Assembly: GCA_030263615.1 (NCBI GenBank)
Contig: SZPH01000080.1
Coordinates: 1 to 15,059, forward strand
Direction: 5' to 3'
Origin: Villigracilis sp900696595
GTDB taxonomy: Bacteria; Chloroflexota; Anaerolineae; Anaerolineales; Villigracilaceae
Length of the DNA: 15,059 nt
Part shown: positions 6,937-13,240 of the stretch, piece after piece
Numbering within the stretch: the first letter of the stretch is position 1
How the letters are laid out: every line of letters begins with the position of its first letter
Translations under genes and position numbers: made by a program
The notes under the pieces: model-generated
What the model was told of the DNA's origin: nothing
Seen by the model: only the letters and a program-made list of their open reading frames with translations
The model's database searches: none

Positions 6937-7677
6937 TCACGGATTTTTCGCATATTGCCTGATCCACCAATCCGCGCCGGGCAACCCGCTTGCTTTTACA
7001 AGTTTCACCACCCTGTCCGTGTCGAAATACACGCGGCGCATATCCGATCGCAGGAAGGCCCCATCCTGTTCGAGGATGGCGTACTCCGCCCACGGCAACA
7101 GGTTCGGAGGATTGCCCGGCGAAAAGGCGTATTGGAAAGCGTTGCCGACGCTTCCCGAATTGAGGATCAATTTGTTTCCGTGCCGCCTGTGCAATTGGAT
7201 GTGCGAATGTCCCCCAATGAAGACCGAAGCCGCCTGCCCCGCGAAATATTCATCCAGCATTTTGGGCGGCGTGGTCGCCTGGATCAAATGCGTCGTGGAC
7301 TGGGGCGAACCGTGAAACGCAAGCAGTTCGATCCCGTTCCCGAACCGGACCGTGTGCGTGGACGCGAAAGAGCGGATGAAATCCAAATCCCCATCCGAAA
7401 GTTGTTCCCGCCCCCATTCCAAATCCGGGATCAGGTGATCCGCGATCTCGAATTGGGATGAATTTTCCGGTTCGAGGATCGCCTGATCGTGGTTGCCCAT
7501 GATCGTGACGGCGTTCCACTCTCTCAACGAGTTCAGCGCTTCGACGGGCTGCGGCCCCAAACTGATCGTGTCGCCCAGGCAGATCAATTGATCAATACCC
7601 TGCCTTTTAATATCGGCAAGGACGGCTTCGAGCGCCGTGAAATTGCCGTGAATATCCGAAACAAACCCAATGCGCAT
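6937..7677 (-). CDS. Calcineurin-like metallophosphoesterase
   Basis: A 246-residue cytosolic enzyme of the Metallophos_2 (YfcE/MJ0936-like) group. All dimetal-site motifs are visible in order: D8-x-H10 (SDIHGN), G-D36 (LGDTISLGP), GNHD (61-64), H122 (FHGSP) and GGHSH (155-159, H157 and H159). Family members hydrolyse phosphomonoesters or phosphodiesters; the substrate cannot be told from sequence. It is the first gene of a short minus-strand unit with the amidohydrolase relic 20 bp downstream. A TACAAT box lies so close to the start that the message may have almost no leader; only a weak GGAAAA precedes the ATG. Confidence 0.9.
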   Translation of the reverse strand: MRIGFVSDIHGNFTALEAVLADIKRQGIDQLICLGDTISLGPQPVEALNSLREWNAVTIMGNHDQAILEPENSSQFEIADHLIPDLEWGREQLSDGDLDFIRSFASTHTVRFGNGIELLAFHGSPQSTTHLIQATTPPKMLDEYFAGQAASVFIGGHSHIQLHRRHGNKLILNSGSVGNAFQYAFSPGNPPNLLPWAEYAILEQDGAFLRSDMRRVYFDTDRVVKLVKASGLPGADWWIRQYAKNP

Positions 7678-7687
7678 GATTTTTCCA

Positions 7688-7693
7688 ATTGTA
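7688..7693 (-). promoter_or_regulatory. -10 box of the metallophosphoesterase gene
   Basis: TACAAT on the minus strand ends 10 bp before the ATG at 7677, so the transcript would begin only a few bases before the start codon. No good -35 was found at 16-18 bp; a TTGTGA lies 21 bp upstream. Confidence 0.4.
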
Positions 7694-7742
7694 CACGACG
7701 CGGCTGAAATATATTCACAAATTGAAACTTTTGGGTGATGGA

Positions 7743-7788
7743 CGTCCCGCCTCGGGACGGCTACCCGGCTTGGTCTGACATCCCAGAC
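7743..7788. repeat. Two hairpins between minus-strand units
   Basis: CGTCCCG (7743-7749)/CGGGACG (7753-7759) with a 3-nt loop, and GTCTG (7773-7777)/CAGAC (7784-7788). They lie just past the stop of the RibK-like gene at 7792. Neither has a T-run in the minus direction, so they are possible but unproven 3'-end structures for that transcript. Confidence 0.45.
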
Positions 7789-7791
7789 TTT

Positions 7792-8268
7792 TCATCCCGC
7801 CCGAACCGTGATCTCATCCAAATTCACCGCCGCTTCGAGCGCGTCCCCGTATTGGATTTCGGGAATCCGCATGGCAATCGCTTCCAGAAGCGAGGGGTTT
7901 TGAAAATGGCGTTTCTTCGTCTCGGGATGCGGGTAATACACCCAGCCGGGATAATGGATACCCTTGAATATCACAAAACAGCGCGAAAAGGAAAACGTCT
8001 CCGGCGGGTGCAGGTCGGTCCACTCGACCAGCCGAAAGGTGAACTCAGGCTTTGTCATCTCGAAGGTCAATGGGGCAATCGAAATGTTCAACGTGCCGCT
8101 GAAATAATCGTAGAGATCCAGCCCCAACGCCTTGAAATACGGCTTTTGCTTCTCGAGCGCGCTGTACGGATAATCCCGCGACGGCGCCGAAGCCACCCGA
8201 TGCCCGCGCATGAGGATTCCGGGAATGCGTTTGAACATGCGTGAATGATCATTGCCGGGCGGGGTCAA
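7792..8268 (-). CDS. CTP-dependent riboflavin kinase-like (DUF120/RibK-like) protein
   Basis: A 158-residue protein with the layout of archaeal RibK: a G-x-x-x-x-G strand near the N-terminus (GILMRGHRVAS, 17-27), YFKALGLDLYDYFSGTLNISI with GTLN at 58-61, and a C-terminal block LLEAIAMRI (127-135) then YGD (140-142). In Methanocaldococcus RibK the Thr and Asn of GTLN bind Mg2+ (from memory); T59 and N61 are equivalent. Riboflavin kinase activity is not proven, and an insert rich in aromatic residues (WVYYPHPETKKRH) differs from archaeal enzymes. The frame begins with TTG at 8268, overlapping the upstream stop as TTGA; ATG at 8238 is the alternative start and would still keep the domain. Confidence 0.55.
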   Translation of the reverse strand: MTPPGNDHSRMFKRIPGILMRGHRVASAPSRDYPYSALEKQKPYFKALGLDLYDYFSGTLNISIAPLTFEMTKPEFTFRLVEWTDLHPPETFSFSRCFVIFKGIHYPGWVYYPHPETKKRHFQNPSLLEAIAMRIPEIQYGDALEAAVNLDEITVRAG

Positions 8269-9020
8269 TGACCGAGCCGCTGGATCAAGGCGCCGAAGAC
8301 CCTGCCGTAATTATGCGTGGCGGCGGCGAGAAAATCCGTGAACGATACGTTGGCGGAGTGATCGGCTTTATCGGACATGGCGCGCACGCATAGAAAGGGG
8401 ACGTTGTTGATCTGGCAGGCGTGCGCGAGCGCGGCGGCTTCCATATCCACGGCGAGGGCTTGGTGAGTATTCCAAAGTTGGGAGGCTTTTTCGAGGCTGC
8501 CGATGAACTGGTCGCCGCTGACGATGCGTCCCTTGTGGACTCTGGGCGAACGGTCTTTGAGTCTGTCCAATTCGACGGATACGGCGGCTTCGTAGGCGAG
8601 TTCGGTCAACTTCGGGTCGGTTGGGAAGACCTGGCGCGAGGCGAAAGTCAACCCCCCCTTTTCGGCGGTTTTCACATCGAAGAGGATCTCTCCCGGTTTC
8701 ATGCCCCAGCCGGTCAGGTCGAAATCGTGCTGGATGGCTTCGGTGACTACGACGAGATCGCCCACTTCGAGGTCCGGGGAGAGCGCGCCGGAACTGCCCA
8801 TGTTGAACAGACAGTCGGGCGCGAAGAAATCCAGCAGCTGCTGGGCGGCAATGACCGCGTTGACCTTGCCGGGGTCGCAGCGCGTCAGATAAACCTCGCT
8901 TCCGCGCATGTCGCCGCGCCAGAAAATGCGGTTTCCCTTTACGATTTTTTCAAGGCTCTGCGAAAGCGCGCGGATCGGGACAAGTTCCTCGTCCATGGCG
9001 CCGACGATTCCGATTCTCAT
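8265..9020 (-). CDS. mtnN: 5'-methylthioadenosine/S-adenosylhomocysteine nucleosidase
   Basis: Cleaves methylthioadenosine and S-adenosylhomocysteine to adenine and the thioribose product, clearing SAM by-products and feeding methionine salvage. The 251-residue length is normal to slightly long. Diagnostic segments are GAMDEE (7-12, general-acid region with E12), MGSSGAL in place of the usual TGSAG, VSGDQFI (167-173), VDMEAAALAHAC (191-202, substrate-binding M193/E194) and RAMSDKAD (213-220, catalytic D217). AGGGAG precedes the ATG. Its stop overlaps the TTG of the RibK-like gene, so the two are probably translated together. Confidence 0.92.
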   Translation of the reverse strand: MRIGIVGAMDEELVPIRALSQSLEKIVKGNRIFWRGDMRGSEVYLTRCDPGKVNAVIAAQQLLDFFAPDCLFNMGSSGALSPDLEVGDLVVVTEAIQHDFDLTGWGMKPGEILFDVKTAEKGGLTFASRQVFPTDPKLTELAYEAAVSVELDRLKDRSPRVHKGRIVSGDQFIGSLEKASQLWNTHQALAVDMEAAALAHACQINNVPFLCVRAMSDKADHSANVSFTDFLAAATHNYGRVFGALIQRLGH

Positions 9021-9065
9021 GCGGAGACTCCCTTCGAGTGGGGATTGAGATTTTGTGCCTCTCTG

Positions 9066-9094
9066 ATTTTACACCGGCGGCGTGAAAACAAAAG
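9066..9094 (-). promoter_or_regulatory. Weak candidate promoter of mtnN
   Basis: On the minus strand CTTTTG (9094-9089) and TAAAAT (9071-9066) are 17 bp apart, 46 bp before the ATG at 9020. The -35 match is poor. Confidence 0.25.
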
Positions 9095-9102
9095 CGAAAT
9101 GG

Positions 9103-9153
9103 GACGCGGAAAACGAGGATGAACGCCGGTTTTCAAGGCATTTTCCCCGCGTC
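9103..9153. repeat. Dispersed palindromic repeat, copy 1
   Basis: GACGCG (9103-9108) pairs with CGCGTC (9148-9153) and GAAAA (9109-9113) with TTTTC (9141-9145). The segment 9106-9126 reappears inverted at 14896-14916 with one difference, marking it as one copy of an interspersed family. It lies between mtnN and the divergent cold-shock gene. Confidence 0.6.
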
Positions 9154-9196
9154 TCATACAAGGCTTGCACGGTAGAGAAATCGAGGATAAAAAATC

Positions 9197-9223
9197 TTGA
9201 CACTCCCATACGCCCGTGATAAT
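9197..9223 (+). promoter_or_regulatory. Promoter of the cold-shock gene
   Basis: A perfect TTGACA (9197-9202) and GATAAT (9218-9223) are 15 bp apart. Transcription would start near 9230, giving a leader of about 70 nt. Confidence 0.6.
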
Positions 9224-9235
9224 CTTGCGCCTGTT

Positions 9236-9281
9236 GCCCGACCCGCCATGAAAGCGCAACGCGGGCGGGCGTAAATTTTTT
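9236..9281 (+). promoter_or_regulatory. Terminator-shaped hairpin in the cold-shock leader
   Basis: GCCCG (9236-9240), a bulged A, then CCCGC (9242-9246) pair perfectly with GCGGGCGGGC (9261-9270), followed by GTAAATTTTTT. This has the form of an intrinsic terminator but sits between promoter and gene. The 14-nt loop opens an eight-codon frame (9248-9274, MKAQRGRA) without a ribosome site. Part of the loop (GCAAC, 9256-9260) can pair with GTTGC (9233-9237), a possible competing fold. An attenuator or temperature-sensitive leader is inferred. Confidence 0.55.
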
Positions 9282-9298
9282 ACAGCAGGAGTAGTAAA

Positions 9299-9511
9299 AT
9301 GTCAGAACGTATCATTGGAACCGTCAAGTGGTTCAATGCGACCAAGGGCTACGGCTTCATTGGTCGCGACGGCGGCGAGGATGTGTTTGTTCACTTCAGC
9401 GCCATTCAGAGCGACGGCTACCGCAAACTGGAAGCCGAACAGAAAGTGGAGTTTTCCATCGAGGAAGGACCGAAAGGCTTGCAAGCCGCCAACGTGGTGC
9501 CAGTCTCGTAA
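9299..9511 (+). CDS. Cold-shock domain protein (CspA family)
   Basis: A 70-residue single OB-fold RNA/DNA-binding protein. It shows GTVKWFNATKGYGFI (7-21) with RNP1 KGYGFI and DVFVHF (28-33) as RNP2, followed by FSAIQSDGYRKL and a GPKGLQAANV end typical of bacterial Csp proteins. Such proteins bind single-stranded RNA and melt secondary structure, at low temperature or in growth. AGGAG at 9287-9291 is seven bases before the ATG. Monocistronic, with a strong promoter, a structured leader and a strong terminator. Confidence 0.95.
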   Translation: MSERIIGTVKWFNATKGYGFIGRDGGEDVFVHFSAIQSDGYRKLEAEQKVEFSIEEGPKGLQAANVVPVS

Positions 9512-9537
9512 GATACCGAATATTGTATGAATCCAGG

Positions 9538-9570
9538 CAGGGTCGTCGTGAGACGACCCTGTTTTTATTT
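9538..9570 (+). terminator. Rho-independent terminator of the cold-shock gene
   Basis: A perfect ten-base-pair stem CAGGGTCGTC (9538-9547)/GACGACCCTG (9552-9561) with GTGA loop, followed by TTTTTATTT. Confidence 0.92.
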
Positions 9571-9603
9571 GTGTGAAAAATGCGGGGATATGACTTTCGA
9601 TAC

Positions 9604-9633
9604 TGTTCAAAGCCGCGCAGCAAAACTTATAAT
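9604..9633 (+). promoter_or_regulatory. Candidate promoter of the cytochrome operon
   Basis: A perfect TATAAT at 9628-9633 with only a weak -35 (TGTTCA, 9604-9609) 18 bp upstream. A poor -35 would suit an activator-dependent promoter, but no operator is identified. Confidence 0.45.
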
Positions 9634-9679
9634 AAAAACGGCGAGATTCAAGCGAAACGGAGGATGCCAGCCGCCTGCA

Positions 9680-9931
9680 ATGAACATATTCAAGGAACCA
9701 GCCATAAGCCGCATCGCGCTTTCGGCGGGAGTTGTCGCCCCCGACCCGTATCGTTGCGTGCAATGCGGCATCTGCACGTATAACTGCCCCATCGGCATAG
9801 ATGTCCGCGCTCATGCCTGGAGCGGGGAACCCGTGAAGCATCGCGAATGTCTGACCTGCGGCGAGTGCGTGGCGAGATGCCCGCGCGGGGCGTTGCATTT
9901 CGAGAGGGCTCCTTGCGGAGGACAGACATGA
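9680..9931 (+). CDS. 2x[4Fe-4S] ferredoxin-type electron carrier
   Basis: An 83-residue protein with two cluster motifs: C26-V-Q-C29-G-I-C32-T-Y-N-C36-P and C57-L-T-C60-G-E-C63-V-A-R-C67-P, the bacterial ferredoxin pattern. No signal peptide, so it acts in the cytoplasm. The first in-frame ATG after the promoter is 9680; GGAGG at 9659-9663 is 16 bases away, longer than usual. An ATG at 9527 in the same frame would run through the upstream terminator and is rejected. The stop overlaps the next start (ATGA at 9928-9931), so it is translationally coupled to the flavoprotein and probably exchanges electrons with it. Confidence 0.85.
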   Translation: MNIFKEPAISRIALSAGVVAPDPYRCVQCGICTYNCPIGIDVRAHAWSGEPVKHRECLTCGECVARCPRGALHFERAPCGGQT

Positions 9932-11229
9932 GGCGCGTCATCGTCGGCTCCGGCGTGGCGGGAGTCTCGGCTGTGGAAGCAATTCGAGGCGCGGATCGAA
10001 GCGGGGAAATCATCATGCTCGGCGACGACCCGCACGGGTATTATTCCCGCCCCGGGCTGGCCTACTTCCTCACCGGCGAACTGCACGACAAGGCTCTCTT
10101 CCCAAAGACGCGCGAGGACTATGCCCGATTGAATTTTTCATACAGGAAAGCGCGGGCAAAGGGGATTGACCGCCGGGCAAAGGCTGTGATCCTCGGCGAC
10201 GGTTCGCCTCTTTCGTACGACAAGTTGTTGCTTGCAACCGGAGCCTTGGCGGCCCCGATGACGGTTCCCGGCGCGAATTTGCATGGAGTGGCGAAGTTGG
10301 ATCATCTCGACGACGCGCGCGCCATTCTCAAACTCGCCAAACGCGGGCGGACGGCGATTGTGGCGGGCGGCGGCATTACTGCCCTCGAACTGACCGAAGG
10401 CTTGCTCGCGCGCGGCATGAAAGTCCATTATCTCCTGCGCGGCGACCGCTATTGGAGCGGCGTCCTCGACGAACGCGAGTCGCGCATCGTGGAGGCGCGT
10501 TTGCAGGAAGAAGGCGTGGAAATCCATTTCCGCTCCGAGGTCGTCGAGATACTGGGCAGGTCAGGCAGAGTGAGCGGCGCGCGCCTGCTCGATGGGCGTT
10601 CGCTGAAATGCGATCTCTTCGCCTACGCCGTGGGGATTAAACCGCGCATCGAACTCGCCCAAAGCGCGGACCTCGCCTGCGATCGCGGCATTCTCGTGAA
10701 CGAATTTTTACAAACCAGCGACCCCGATATTTACGCGGCGGGCGACGCCGCGCAGGTCTATGACCCGCTGACGGGGCGCTCCGTGTTGGATAGTTTGTGG
10801 AGCCCCGCGCGCGAACAGGGATTCGCCGCGGGCTTGAACATGGCGGGACAAAGCCAAGCCTATATCAAAACCGTCCCGTTCAACGTCACGCGCCTCGCCG
10901 GGTTGACCACAACCATCATCGGCGCCGTGGGGCGCGGCGGAGACGAAGACCTGGTGGGCATTGCGCGCGGCGACAGCGAAACCTGGCGCCAACTGCCGGA
11001 TGCCGCCGTGGCGCAGGGCGGCTTCGACATCAACCATGTCCGTTTGCTGGTCGGCGCAGACCGACTCATCGGCGCGGTGGTGATGGGCGACCAGAAACTC
11101 TCCATGCCTTTGCAGAAGATGATCGCGCAAAGAATGGATATATCGCCCATCCGCGGCCGCCTGTTGGTAAAGGACGCCAAAATCGCGGACATAATCGTGG
11201 ACTTCTGGACGCATCAAGCGGAGGCATAG
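9928..11229 (+). CDS. FAD-dependent NAD(P) oxidoreductase
   Basis: A 433-residue pyridine-nucleotide-disulfide-oxidoreductase-fold flavoprotein. FAD motif VGSGVAG (6-12), RPGLAYFLTG (41-50), LLLATGA (100-106), a second Rossmann motif VAGGGITALE (145-154) for NAD(P)H, and the FAD-ribityl motif YAAGDAA (269-275). There is no CxxC redox disulfide, so it resembles rubredoxin/ferredoxin reductases and the NirB N-terminal module rather than dihydrolipoamide dehydrogenase. ATG 9928 is chosen over 9847 because GGAGG (9917-9921) precedes it, the Rossmann motif begins straight after, and it overlaps the ferredoxin stop by four bases. Likely moves electrons between NAD(P)H and the ferredoxin or membrane cytochrome; the direction is unknown. 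Confidence 0.88.
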   Translation: MRRVIVGSGVAGVSAVEAIRGADRSGEIIMLGDDPHGYYSRPGLAYFLTGELHDKALFPKTREDYARLNFSYRKARAKGIDRRAKAVILGDGSPLSYDKLLLATGALAAPMTVPGANLHGVAKLDHLDDARAILKLAKRGRTAIVAGGGITALELTEGLLARGMKVHYLLRGDRYWSGVLDERESRIVEARLQEEGVEIHFRSEVVEILGRSGRVSGARLLDGRSLKCDLFAYAVGIKPRIELAQSADLACDRGILVNEFLQTSDPDIYAAGDAAQVYDPLTGRSVLDSLWSPAREQGFAAGLNMAGQSQAYIKTVPFNVTRLAGLTTTIIGAVGRGGDEDLVGIARGDSETWRQLPDAAVAQGGFDINHVRLLVGADRLIGAVVMGDQKLSMPLQKMIAQRMDISPIRGRLLVKDAKIADIIVDFWTHQAEA

Positions 11230-11285
11230 GATCCATCGTTCGCCGTCCGTCGTCAACGGTCAAATTTTTGCCTCGGGAGGGCAAC

Positions 11286-11840
11286 ATGCTTCGTGGGAAC
11301 ATCGAACTCTGGCTGGCATTCATCACTTGCGTTTTCATCGGCGCAGGCTATGGGTTGGTTTTATTCCAGACGCGGGAAATTCCCGCCGCCGGTGAATTGC
11401 TCGGTCACACGCTGGGAATCGTCGGTTTCATCCTCATGATGCTGACTGAAACGCTCTACAGCATCCGCAAACGCAGCCGCCGCGCCGCGCTGGGGCGCAT
11501 GTCCGCCTGGCTCAAGGTTCATATCTACATGGGGCTGGTCGGTCCCTTCATGGTTCTGCTTCATACCTCGTGGAAGTTCTACGGGCTTGCGGGCGCGACC
11601 ACACTGCTGACTGTCATCATCGTCGTCAGCGGCGTTATCGGGCGGTATATCTTCACCCGCATCCCGCGCACGCTCGACGGGGTCGAGATCGAAGGCGCGC
11701 TCTCGCAGGAAGCATTGAGGCGCGGGCGGCAATTCCTGGCGTTGTGGCACGCCGTTCACATCCCCATCGGAATGGCGCTTTTCGTCTCGGCCTTCGTTCA
11801 TATCGGCGGCGCGTTGTATTACGCCACGTTCTTGAAGTAG
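11286..11840 (+). CDS. Small membrane cytochrome b, probably dihaem
   Basis: A 184-residue protein with five hydrophobic helices near 8-27, 38-58, 76-98, 105-123 and 155-178. Helix 3 carries H79 and H93, helix 5 carries H158 and H172. Both pairs are 14 residues apart, the spacing by which four-helix cytochromes b ligate two stacked haems across the membrane. H41 and H155 are further histidines. No haem c motif. GGGAGG (11275-11280) is five bases before the ATG. It follows the flavoprotein after 56 bp and precedes the cytochrome c by 8 bp, so it is the likely trans-membrane relay. Exact family is uncertain; a cytochrome b561/ferric-reductase-like core is closest by eye. Confidence 0.8.
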   Translation: MLRGNIELWLAFITCVFIGAGYGLVLFQTREIPAAGELLGHTLGIVGFILMMLTETLYSIRKRSRRAALGRMSAWLKVHIYMGLVGPFMVLLHTSWKFYGLAGATTLLTVIIVVSGVIGRYIFTRIPRTLDGVEIEGALSQEALRRGRQFLALWHAVHIPIGMALFVSAFVHIGGALYYATFLK

Positions 11841-11848
11841 GAGGGAAT

Positions 11849-13222
11849 ATGCGAAACAACAATCGCCTCGGCTGTCTCACCGGCGCTGGAATCTTCGCCG
11901 CTTTTGTAACAGTTTTCGTACTCGTCGGAATCGCCTATGCCAGCGGATCGCAAATGTTCAGTTCCGGCGCGCTCAACGCCCAGCCCGGCGATTCCATCGG
12001 CGGGGTCAACTCGCACGCGCAAATCCGCGAGTGCAAAGCCTGCCATACCGCGCCGTGGGAGCGCGTCACAATGGCGGACCGCTGTCTCGAATGTCATACC
12101 GGCATCGCGGATCAAATGCGCGATGCGGCGCAACTGCACGGAATCGTCATTCAAAGATCGCCAAACCTGGCCTGCTACGACTGCCACAAGGATCACCGCG
12201 GAGAGTCGGCGCCGCTCACCGATCTCGGCGCATACGATTTCCCCCACGACGCCTTCGGTTATTCCTTGAACGGTCATGGAAGAAAAAGCGATGGAACGCC
12301 CTTTGAATGTTCGGACTGCCACACAGACGGCGTAAGTTCGTTCGCTTCGGACTCGTGCCTGGCTTGTCACCGCGAAGTGGACGTTGCCTTCGCCCAGACT
12401 CACACCCTCTCCTTCGGGACGGATTGTCTCATCTGCCACGACGGATTGGACACCTACGGCGACGATTTCGACCATGACCGATTGAGCTTCCCACTTCTCG
12501 GAAAACACGCAAATCTATCCTGCTCGCAATGCCACTTGAACGCGCGCAGTATCGGCGACATGCAGGCAACCTTGCAGGATTGCCATGCGTGCCATTCCCA
12601 GGACGACCCGCATGAGTTTGCCTATGGCGCGGAATGTCAAGTCTGTCACACCGCCGAGGGCTGGACTCCCGCCAATTTCGACCACAATTTATCGTCGTTC
12701 AAGCTGGAAGGCGAACACGCCACAGCCGCCTGCGAGGATTGCCACGTCAATAATGTATTCAAAGGCACGCCCGCAGACTGTTATTCCTGCCACAGCGGGA
12801 ACGACGAGCATAACGGGCAATACGGGACGCAATGCGAAACGTGTCATACTCCGTCCAGTTGGGGCGATGCGACATTCGATCACGACCAATTCGCCGCGTC
12901 CCAAGAATGCGCCGCCTGCCACGTTGAACCGCAGGAACACGCCGGCCAATTTGGCGCGGACTGCGCTTCCTGCCACTCCACAACCGCCTGGGAACCGGCG
13001 TCCTACAACGGGCCGCATACCTTCCCGATGGATCACGAAGGGGCGGGAGGCAAATGTCAGACCTGCCACCCAGACAGTCTCGTCCTTTACACTTGTTATG
13101 GATGCCATGAACATAACGAGGCGAAGATTGCAAGCAAACACCGCGAAGAAGGCATTTCCAATTTTCAGGATTGCATGGCGTGCCACCCCACCGGGCGCGA
13201 ACACGAGGGCGGCGGCGATTAA
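11849..13222 (+). CDS. 17-haem secreted cytochrome c
   Basis: A 457-residue multihaem cytochrome. Residues 8-32 are a hydrophobic signal or anchor ending AYASG, so the rest lies outside the membrane. Seventeen CxxCH sites begin at C62, 79, 109, 154, 170, 193, 225, 245, 263, 295, 311, 329, 354, 372, 403, 416 and 442, about one per 23 residues. From residue 207 a repeat is visible: F-DHD, a short strand, GKHA-x-x-x-CxxCH, DCxxCH, then YGxxCxxCHT-x-x-W, seen at 207-277, 278-343 and in degenerate form from 344. Additional histidines can serve as distal ligands. AGGAGGG directly precedes the ATG. As the last gene of the operon it is the likely terminal electron carrier to an external acceptor, or an entry point for external donors. 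Confidence 0.92.
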   Translation: MRNNNRLGCLTGAGIFAAFVTVFVLVGIAYASGSQMFSSGALNAQPGDSIGGVNSHAQIRECKACHTAPWERVTMADRCLECHTGIADQMRDAAQLHGIVIQRSPNLACYDCHKDHRGESAPLTDLGAYDFPHDAFGYSLNGHGRKSDGTPFECSDCHTDGVSSFASDSCLACHREVDVAFAQTHTLSFGTDCLICHDGLDTYGDDFDHDRLSFPLLGKHANLSCSQCHLNARSIGDMQATLQDCHACHSQDDPHEFAYGAECQVCHTAEGWTPANFDHNLSSFKLEGEHATAACEDCHVNNVFKGTPADCYSCHSGNDEHNGQYGTQCETCHTPSSWGDATFDHDQFAASQECAACHVEPQEHAGQFGADCASCHSTTAWEPASYNGPHTFPMDHEGAGGKCQTCHPDSLVLYTCYGCHEHNEAKIASKHREEGISNFQDCMACHPTGREHEGGGD

Positions 13223-13240
13223 CAAAAATAGAACGGGGCG

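Noticed and set aside
9017..9259. 80-codon minus-strand frame before mtnN
   Set aside because: Spans a dispersed palindrome and the divergent cold-shock promoter, with biased composition.
9527..9679. Upstream extension of the ferredoxin frame
   Set aside because: Passes through the cold-shock terminator and the TATAAT box; a start at 9680 is consistent with transcription.
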